Of a DNA stretch of 64,000 bases, positions 56,691 through 64,000 are shown piece after piece. The stretch spans positions 9,460,174 to 9,524,173 of the forward strand of contig JAVTVX010000002.1 of NCBI GenBank assembly GCA_033439265.1, in the 5' to 3' direction. The notes beneath the pieces are model-generated. The model was given only the letters and a program-made list of their open reading frames with translations. It ran no database searches and had not been told where the DNA came from. The first letter of the stretch is position 1. Each line of letters opens with the position of its first letter. The position numbers were made by a program, and so were the translations under genes. The DNA comes from Dillenia suffruticosa (lineage: Eukaryota; Streptophyta; Magnoliopsida; Dilleniales; Dilleniaceae).

Positions 56691-56850
56691 ACCTTACTTG
56701 CACGGCTGCCCGCACAGGTGCCTTGCTACCCTCGCAATTGTGTGGTAACCTGTGTGTTGCTCGTGGCTACTTGCGAAGTGATATTGTGCGGTAGCCTACT
56801 CGCACCTGCTCGCACGCTGTGTGGGCAGCCACACGAGCTATTATTATGTA
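56691..56850 (+). repeat. GC-rich repeats, right part
   Basis: GCACGGCTGCCCGCACAGG, GTGCGGTAGCCTACTCGCAC and GTGTGGGCAGCCACACGAGC. Vocabulary resembles 34430-34745. Confidence 0.65.
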
Positions 56851-56879
56851 CTTATTTTAGTGATTAAATTTCTACCATC

Positions 56880-57060
56880 AAAACCCAATTTCACAACAAA
56901 TGTATCTATAAAGTACAGTAATAAGCCATAAAAATTGGCCAATTTTTGAATAGATATTTCTATAAAGCACAGTAACAAGTCATAAAAATTGAATGAAATA
57001 TAATAATATAGCTATTATAATGCAGTTAAAAGTGGTGATTTTTTTTTACCTAAATCAAAC
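56880..57060 (+). repeat. Small tandem repeat TCTATAAAG(T/C)ACAGTAA
   Basis: TCTATAAAGTACAGTAATAAG (56909) and TCTATAAAGCACAGTAACAAG (56970), about 62 bp apart, each followed by CCATAAAAATTG/TCATAAAAATTG. Confidence 0.7.
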
Positions 57061-57410
57061 TCAATAATCGTGATGATCGATATTATAAAAAGCAGTAATT
57101 TTTTTACATTAATAATACACAATAATCATGATGATATGGAGAAGATGGGGGCATCGACTAAAAGGGTGAATGTAAGGAATTAAGAAAAACACGGGTAACA
57201 ACTAAAATGTGAAAAAAAAAATATATCAAATGAAAATATAAGTAGGTCAAAAGTAAAAGTGTGAAAAGAGCGCAGATAAATTTAAAGAGAGACAAAAACT
57301 AAAAAATGTCGGGTTTAGAAAATTTGTTTGTGAAAATAAGGTGGTCAAGTAACTAAACAAATATATTTTAAATCATTCCCTTCAAACCATCAGAGCCTTC
57401 CTTCGAACGC
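57061..57410. other. Spacer with no recognised feature
   Basis: A/T-rich, purine-biased. AATAATCATGATGAT-type words recur twice. Confidence 0.4.
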
Positions 57411-57418
57411 TTTCCTCC

Positions 57419-57700
57419 CCTCAAAGTTTTCAAAATCCATTAAAAGTTATAGCCAAACCAAACATATTTTCAGACTCGTTCCTTCTCATAATCTATCAAA
57501 AACTCTTACTCAACCAAACATATTTTCAATCAAAAATTTTCCTCTCCTCAAAGCTTTCAAATCCATCAAAAATTAAACTAAGCATATATTCAGTCTCGTT
57601 CTCTCTCATAATCTATCAAAAGCTCTTACTCAACCAAACATATTTTCAAAAATTTTCAACCAATAAATTTCAGCCAAGTATATTTTCAAATTCCAGACCC
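57419..57700 (+). repeat. Two 127-bp tandem units upstream of the Ptta gene
   Basis: CCTCAAAGTTTTC at 57419 and CCTCAAAGCTTTC at 57546. Each unit contains CTCATAATCTATCAAAA and CTCAACCAAACATATTTTC. They lie 5' of the Ptta gene and may be part of its promoter or of the element's subterminal region. Confidence 0.8.
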
Positions 57701-57929
57701 ATCCAAAGCTCTCGCTCATGCTCTCACTAAGCTCTTTATAACATATATTCAAACACCAACAAATCTATTCAGAGATCAATAAATTTTCAAGATAACTTTG
57801 CAAAGTTTCATTGAAAGATAATCGCATATTTTTCATAAAACGTGACTCTTCTGGTGGGTTATACTAGGAATGGGTATTTGAAAATTTTTAAACTTTTTCA
57901 TCTATAAATATGTGATGAATTAAATGATG

Positions 57930-59370
57930 GATGAGCATTACAATCGATCACGAAGAATCTCAACAATCCCAAGAACAAGTTCAATCTGAAGAAACCTAAT
58001 TATCCCAAGATATTACTCCAGGTTTAAAATTAAATAAATCATTTTAATTTGAGATTTAATATTAACATGCTGTCAAGTAATTATTCTTTTTTAATTTTTA
58101 TTTTGAGCAGTTGTCAATAAATGTAGAGCGCCAACACACTTTCAAGATGTTTGGGATTTAGAAAAAGAAAAGCGTATAATAGTTGAAATGAATGAATTAA
58201 ATCAATCAATAGGAATCGATGGTACGATCTTTACCAGATTCCTTGATTCCATGTCAGAGTGCATTTGATTACTCCAATAAACTATAGGACTTAGCATGAC
58301 ATGCCAATAGAGTATAAAAACCATATATGGGAGATTGTAGAGATATCTAGTTTTATCACTCTAGATGAGAAGTTAATATATCTAATTTTATTCTTTACAT
58401 ATTTTTTATTTTAATTGTAGTCAAAGATTACTTTCAAACCACTCAAAGATGATACTAAAAAATTGGTTATTGGAAATTTGTATGACAAATGGAAGACTTT
58501 TAAAAATACTCTGAAATCAAAGTCATTTGATGATTAACTTAAAATAGATGAAAATATCAAGAGAATGGAAGATGAAAGGGTTGATCCAAATCAATATAGG
58601 GAGTTTGTTATTTTTCTGGTTAAGTGATAAAGGAAAGGTACAAGTTACCAATTTTTCTTACTAATACTCTATAATGTAATCCACTTATTGTTCTAATACT
58701 TTTTTCCTCTGTGCTAGGAAATTAGTACAAAAATTCAGAATGTCAAGCAAAGTTGACTGATCCACATTGTTTAGAATCAAAATCATTTGTCAAGCTCATA
58801 CATGAGAAGGTAAAAAAAATTCATATTATATTTTATTTACAATTAGGTTTTGAAGTAGTTTAGTTTTATCATTATAGACGATACAATCTGATAGAACAAA
58901 ACTTTCTAGAGCTGAGCTTTATATTACAAGTATAATACGATCAGATTGCAGTTTAGTTTCTATGAAAGTATCATAAGTTGTGGTGTGAATGATTATCTTT
59001 CATATAACTCTAATGGATATATTTATGGGATAGAGATTTGATTTACTTTACTTCTTATAAGAAATGATAAAAAGTGGAATGCAGTCTAATAACAGTGAAA
59101 AAGGGCAAGTAGAAAGTTTGAATTTGTTTTGGGGAAGTGATATCGTATCTAAAGTTATAGAGTCTGATTCGAGGGGAAGAATCAGATGTGTAGGGAAGGT
59201 TACAACTCCATCACAACGTAAATCTATATATCCAACTAAATCTAAAAATGAATATATGACTATTATGATGGAACAATTAACAAAACAAAATCACAGTCTT
59301 ACTAATTTGGTGAGCAATGTTCTTATACATGTTGCTATGCATACTAGAAGTAACAACAAGATGCATTGAT
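57930..59370 (+). pseudogene. Ptta/En-Spm-type (Transposase_24-like) gene remnant with visible introns
   Basis: A Gln/Glu/Ser-rich start (ESQQSQEQVQSEE, 57953 on) is followed by an intron to 58110. The next exon gives THFQDVWDLEKEKRIIVEMN, FTRFLDSMSE and MPIEYKNHIWEIVE (58137-58344), the typical WDL..GKRIvVefNe and MP.kYKehIW motifs of PF03004. Introns with GT...AG appear at 58372-58420, 58638-58717 and 58810-58877. Exons between give LYDKWKTFKNTLK and a SKSFVKLIHEK-like block. The last open run (59064-59369) carries GRIRCVGKVTTPSQRKS, matching the GRVRGLGxGxTPSK motif, then a Leu-rich helix. Stops in exons show decay. This protein family partners TNP2 in En/Spm elements. Confidence 0.85.
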
Positions 59371-60071
59371 GAACCTAATTAATGAAGCAAAGCTTATTTC
59401 TGGTGTTCAAGTATGAATGTCATTTCTCTGGTTGTTAGTATAATTTTACTAATTTCACATTGGTTTTTGAATAATAATCCAAATTATTTATATTGTTAGA
59501 TTTCTCCAATACCAGATACTGGGAGCACACATAGAAACCAACATCATTATCACCACCCGAGTCCATCGCAGTAGGTAGTATTTTCATTTGTAATCATTTT
59601 ATACAATGTCAACATGTAATTATATTTATTTCACTACTGGTTTTATGAATAGATTGACATTAAAGATTGTACATGGAGTTGATCATTTCTATTCAGTTAT
59701 CCCGCTTAATTTTGGAATTATCTAGTTTAGCTGCTGAGATTATATCTTCAAATTGTGATGGTAATATTTTTTATAATCAAAGTGAACATTTATTATTGAA
59801 CACTTAGAAAACATGTAGTTATGGGACGTGCAATCTTTTTTTTTTTGTCTTACATGTATCCATCATTCTATTTACATATCAATATATCAATCATTCTCAC
59901 ATATTAATAAAATCTTTATTATGTTTATATTATATTTGTAATTTTTTTATTTATAGTCTCATAATTTACCTATTTATTCAAATTTATATCATCTTAAAAA
60001 AACTGTCACTATTAATATTATGTGTAAACTACAATAAAGATAAAAAATTTTCCTATCATTTGTGCTAATCA
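59371..60071. other. AT-rich 3' flank of the Ptta gene, up to LTR A3
   Basis: No gene. Because A3 has a perfect TSD, this stretch was originally continuous with the array at 63052-63394. Confidence 0.55.
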
Positions 60072-63046
60072 TGTCACGCCCCGACCTGCCCCCGGGCTAA
60101 GCATGCGACAACCGCCGCGACACCTTAAGGCTAATAACAACATCCAATCTAAGGTATCACAAACCAAATCAATTCCCAAGTCATCACAATGTATCTCAAT
60201 GCATCAATATATCAAATTAAATGAAAGTTATCATTTTCACAAGTCAACATAAGTATAATAGTCATCCTAGATATATAAATACATTGGTCAACTAAATACT
60301 CCAAATATAACGATAACCTCAAATGATTACCGTGGAAAAGTGAGTAACCGTACCCAAGCCTAGTGTCTCCAAAATGCCCAACGAAATCAAAGCTCACCTA
60401 TAAAATGGGAAGGTGAGGGGTGAGTTCCTAAAGGGGGATGGTACTCAGCAAGTAAGGGGATTGGTATTGTACTATTAATATTGGTGTGAACTTGGAGTGT
60501 CAAAACATAAGGTAATAATATCCACAGTGTGCAAACCAATCATATCATTTCAAAACCATATATCATACGCATACATCAGAAATCAAGATATGTATCCAAT
60601 ATTTACATCAATGTCATGAAGAGCCGGCCAATGAAATATTCCCGACAAGAGTCTACCTCGACCAGTGACGGGTGCATTGGGGGATTTTCACAATGCATGT
60701 ATGTAAAAACAATAGCTCTCTACTCCAATATTGGTCGCAAGCTGATCCAACAAGCCCGCAAATATCATAAGTACAATCATCAACATAGATCCAACATTTG
60801 GGGGATAGCTCTGACCAAAGCATATCAGGGCACAACAAGTGCCTCTGCCAAATGTCCTTCGTAGCTACGGAACATTGCTATACAGCGGGGAAATGGGGGG
60901 CACCAACCCCAAAGCATGAAATCATCACAGGGCATCAAATCCAATCACATGTTCAAATCCAGGTTATATGAAACCATGTGCCAAGAGATATGAAAATCAT
61001 ATAAATACAACATGTTATGGAAAAGTGGCACAATATCATTTGTGAAAGCGCATGGATGCATATCAAACAAGTCAAGTACTTGGGATACTCCAATAGTCAC
61101 AAAATATGTGTAAAGCATATATGAAAATCCGAAAGCTCAGTTTATCACATATTTGAAATCGTACTATAAAAAGCATTTAAAACAAGATTTTCCAATCAAT
61201 AGCAGACGTTAAAGTCTCACTCACAATTTGGGGGAGGGTAACGTACTCTCCAATATTACCACGAATCGTAAATCAAGTGCTCCCCTCGTTCAACTCAAAT
61301 AACTCTTATGAAGAAATTAGTCCGCAAATTTTCAAACCTGCGCAGTCATGGGAAATAAGCTATAACATTTTGCACAAAACTCCATTCTAAGCGAAATTGT
61401 GACATGTTATGGGTGACTTCATGACCTATAACTTTCATTTTATACACTTTCTCAAATTCACATCACAGAATTCCCAGAAATCCTCACTTTGTTTCAGTCG
61501 CATTCCAATTTCAGCTTCTGTCCAATTTTTGTGCAGAAGCTATAACTTTTATTCTACTTATCAAACCTTAATGAAATTTTAACATGTCATTCCCAAGATA
61601 TAGATCTACAATTTTCATGTTTTGAGTTTCATTTCATTATGCCGATAAAAGGTTGAAATAAATCATAATCAGAATAGGCAGTTTTCAATTAGAAACAAAA
61701 TTTCTGCCAACACACCTTTAGGAAAAATATTATAACTTTTGATTCTCTCGTGCATTTTGACTGAACTTTTAATATGTGGTAGACAAGAAAGATAGCTACA
61801 ACTTTTATGTTTTGAGTTTCTCCAAAATAGAGTTTGAAATGGTTCGTTTGTACACACTGATTTTATAGTCCGAAACATAACAACTTTCTGTCATGTTTAG
61901 GAAAAATGCCATAACCTTTGGCACAGATATCTGATTAAGGTGGTTCTTATCTCGTTGAAAAGATAAGACTTGGATCTACAATTTACTTAACTAGAGCATT
62001 TTCAAATTTTGACTATAGATATCTTAAAACAAAGGTGAATTCACGGACAGAAATAAAATTTAAAGCAAGATAGAACAGAAAATTTACCTCAATTTTTTTG
62101 CCTTCCAAAACTCAAGCAAACTTTCCACTTAGTCCCAGCCTTTGGTCACCCTATGTACATCAAGTTAAGAGTCTCCCTTTGGATTCAAAACAAAAATATA
62201 GTTTTCTAGGATGCAAAAGAAGGCCTTACCTTGTTTTTAAATGTGTCTAGAGATTTGAAGAAATTTTTCCAACACAATCTTCTCCGTCTAGATTGGACTC
62301 ACTCATTTTCACTCTTGGCTCTTGAAAAATGAAGAAAGCTCCACATTTTTCTTTCTTCTTCCTCTCACTCACATCCTTCATGGTGCAACAAATGAAGGGG
62401 TTGAAATTTTTTAATTTTTACAAGCACACTTCATTCCCCAAAAGTCAAGGTTTGTACATCATCAACATACATCAATAAATGCTTGCTTTTTCCTTCCATA
62501 CCACACCATGCTTTGGCATTAAGTGTTTGTCCAATTTATTGTCTACCATCTTATTGCATTGAAGTCCCTATCTTTTGAGAAATTGCTTCTAGGTTCTTGT
62601 TAATTACAATTTAGTCCCAGAACTTATAAAAATTATAAATTGATCTAAAAAATTCTCAAAATTACACGCTAGGCCCAAAATCACATATTAGGCCCAATGG
62701 GACCAATTTCAAAATTTAATATGGTTGTCTCAACCCCATTTGTCAAAATCGATCTGAATTAGGGTTTACGGACCAAATTTCTGGACTTTTACCGTTTTAA
62801 CCCTAAAAATAATTATTTATCAAATTTAAAAATTTTCTCATTCTCAAAATCATATCTTATCATCATAGGACCATTTGTGGCTCATTTCAAAATTATTCAC
62901 TTATGCCTAAAAATTTGAGCAAAAATTTTCTAGGGGAATTTTATCGGAAAAATTTCTGAGTGAAATTGATAAATGGATTTATGAAAAATCATCATATATA
63001 AAGATAAAATAGGAAACATGACCATACACCGAGAGTTGGTGTTACA
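60072..63046 (-). mobile_element. Solo LTR A3 (family A)
   Basis: Plus-strand ends are TGTCACGCCCCGACCTGC and GAGTTGGTGTTACA. The perfect 5-bp duplication AATCA is at 60067-60071 and 63047-63051. It is 2975 bp with no internal region. Between 61360 and 62010 it has about four diverged copies of a module with ATAACTTTT followed by CTACAAYTTTYATGTTT and GAGTTTCTC. The perfect TSD suggests it is younger than A2 and B1-B3. Confidence 0.92.
61360..62010 (-). repeat. Reiterated internal module of LTR A3
   Basis: Four copies, spaced about 165-195 bp: near 61375-61450, 61545-61640, 61735-61830 and 61910-61995. Consensus parts are ATAACTTT, a GATTAAGGTGRTTCTTAT-like word, AAGATA, and CTACAAYTTTYATGTTTTGAG. 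Related copies occur in LTRs of families B and D. Confidence 0.65.
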
Positions 63047-63051
63047 AATCA

Positions 63052-63394
63052 ACAATAAAATACAGTAACTTTTCCTAATACTTACGCTAGCCGATGATAA
63101 AAAATAGTAATTTTTTTTATATCTTGTGTAATCGATGATAAAAGACAGCAATATTTTCTATGGTAACGGATATACAAAATAGTAATTTATACCAACACAT
63201 ATGATAACTAACGATAAAAGACAGTAACATTTCCTAACGCCTACTGTAATTGATGATACAATATAGTAACTTATACTAACATATGTGATAACTGACGATA
63301 AAAGATATAATATTTCTAATAATTTTATAACTGACAATAAAAAAACAGTAATTTTTTCAAACATTTATAGTAACCGATGATAAAAAGACAGTAA
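63052..63394 (-). repeat. CACTA subterminal array (reverse of 38990-39560)
   Basis: About six units of GTAACYGATGATAAAAGACAGTAAY with TTTCCTAAC spacers, 60-65 bp each. Reverse-complemented, the unit is the TTTTATCATCGGTTAC...GTTAGGAAATGTTAC unit of terminus Y-left. It is probably the right subterminal region of the same CACTA family. Confidence 0.7.
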
Positions 63395-64000
63395 CTATAA
63401 CATCGTTTTTTTATGACTGTATATCTTGTACCACTTTTCATGGTTCTATATATATATATATATATATATATATTAACATCCTTTTGAGATATCTAAAATA
63501 AAATTTTAATTTTCTATTATTTACTTTGAGGTTTCCCTCAAAATAGCTGAAACCGAAAATTTTATCAATAAACCGAAAACCCACTCGGCAAGCGTTGACA
63601 ATGCTTAAAGAAGTCAAAAAAGGTTAAGAAAAGGCCTACACATTTAAATAGAGATATTTAAGTGAAATTTCATATATTTAAGAAATTATGAATAAAATTT
63701 CATAGGGACTAAAAATATAAATTTTTAAAAGTTAGGGGTTTAAATACAAATAAGGAAAGTGATGGACCAAGTTACAAAACACTTAAGGATGGACAAGTAG
63801 AGCCAAATGATTGGACAAAAGGACACCATGACTATTAGTGGCCACATAGGACAATTCCACTAACAAAGTTGGAATAAGATTGCTTGTAAAAAACAATTAA
63901 TGCATGAAATGTGATTTGAAAGAGATTTTAGTTGATTTCTTGGGCTTTCTTTCCTCTTGGCCAACTTAGACACTTCTTTTGCATGCATGGAGGTTGCTTG
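63395..64000 (+). mobile_element. LTR D2 (family D), 5' part, runs off the right edge
   Basis: From ACTGTATATCTTGTACCA onward the sequence is the reverse complement of the right part of D1 (13429 back to about 12850), including the AT microsatellite position, GGTTAAGAAAAGGCC and the CACATAGGACAATTCCAC area. The exact left end is uncertain because the expected TG is not evident. The sequence after 63830 corresponds to 12840-13020 in D1. Confidence 0.75.
63447..63473. repeat. (TA)n microsatellite in LTR D2
   Basis: Thirteen TA units. The D1 equivalent (near 13362) has only TATATATA, so the run expanded in D2. Confidence 0.95.

Overview
The window is AT-rich nuclear DNA from a flowering plant. 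I see no intact host gene. Almost everything I can recognise is transposable-element DNA: Ty3/gypsy LTR retrotransposons (a Tat/Athila-type lineage and a group with very long LTRs), En/Spm-type CACTA DNA transposons with their transposase genes (TNP2-like and Ptta/En-Spm-like), and one or two genes of kinds often carried by plant transposons. Coding traces are broken by stops, frameshifts and insertions, so this is an old nested repeat region. I cannot name the species.

Layout. 1-2255: start of an LTR element on the minus strand (gag start, tRNA-Met primer-binding site, whole 5' LTR A1), inserted in the reverse transcriptase of an older Tat-like pol gene. 2256-6261: that older pol, split between protease (5450-6115) and reverse transcriptase (2256-2606) by solo LTR B1. 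6262-9503: Tat LTR remnant and solo LTR B2. 10416-13429: LTR D1. 13659-22199: a complete but non-autonomous Tat-like element C (two LTRs, PBS, PPT, perfect 5-bp target duplication, a 56-bp minisatellite) with solo LTR A2 inside it. 24102-25250: CACTA terminus with 166-bp tandem monomers. 26155-34070: broken plant-transposon-protein gene, split by solo LTR B3; B3 is itself split by CACTA-1 (27535-30009), and a later 995-bp tandem duplication covers the LTR/gene boundary. 34317-46643: GC-rich island, TTACC arrays, a minus-strand gene remnant resembling the plant mobile domain/Ulp1-associated family, and two further CACTA ends (38833 and 46643). 46978-51200: an ~828-bp direct duplication whose first unit carries CACTA-2 (47467-50303, TSD TTA). 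51830-54870: TNP2-like transposase pseudogene. 55049-56890: GC-rich repeats around an LTR-like piece with a TATA box. 57930-59370: multi-exon Ptta/En-Spm gene remnant. 60072-63046: solo LTR A3 with a perfect TSD, sitting in a CACTA subterminal array that continues to 63394, where LTR D2 begins and runs off the window.

Together the parts record successive insertions rather than a pathway. Insertions are supported by target-site duplications and, for both CACTA elements, by related uninserted sequences in the same window. The least explained features are the crossing arrangement of two CACTA end pairs, a short module shared by three long-LTR families, and tRNA-like Pol III promoter sequences next to GC-rich islands.
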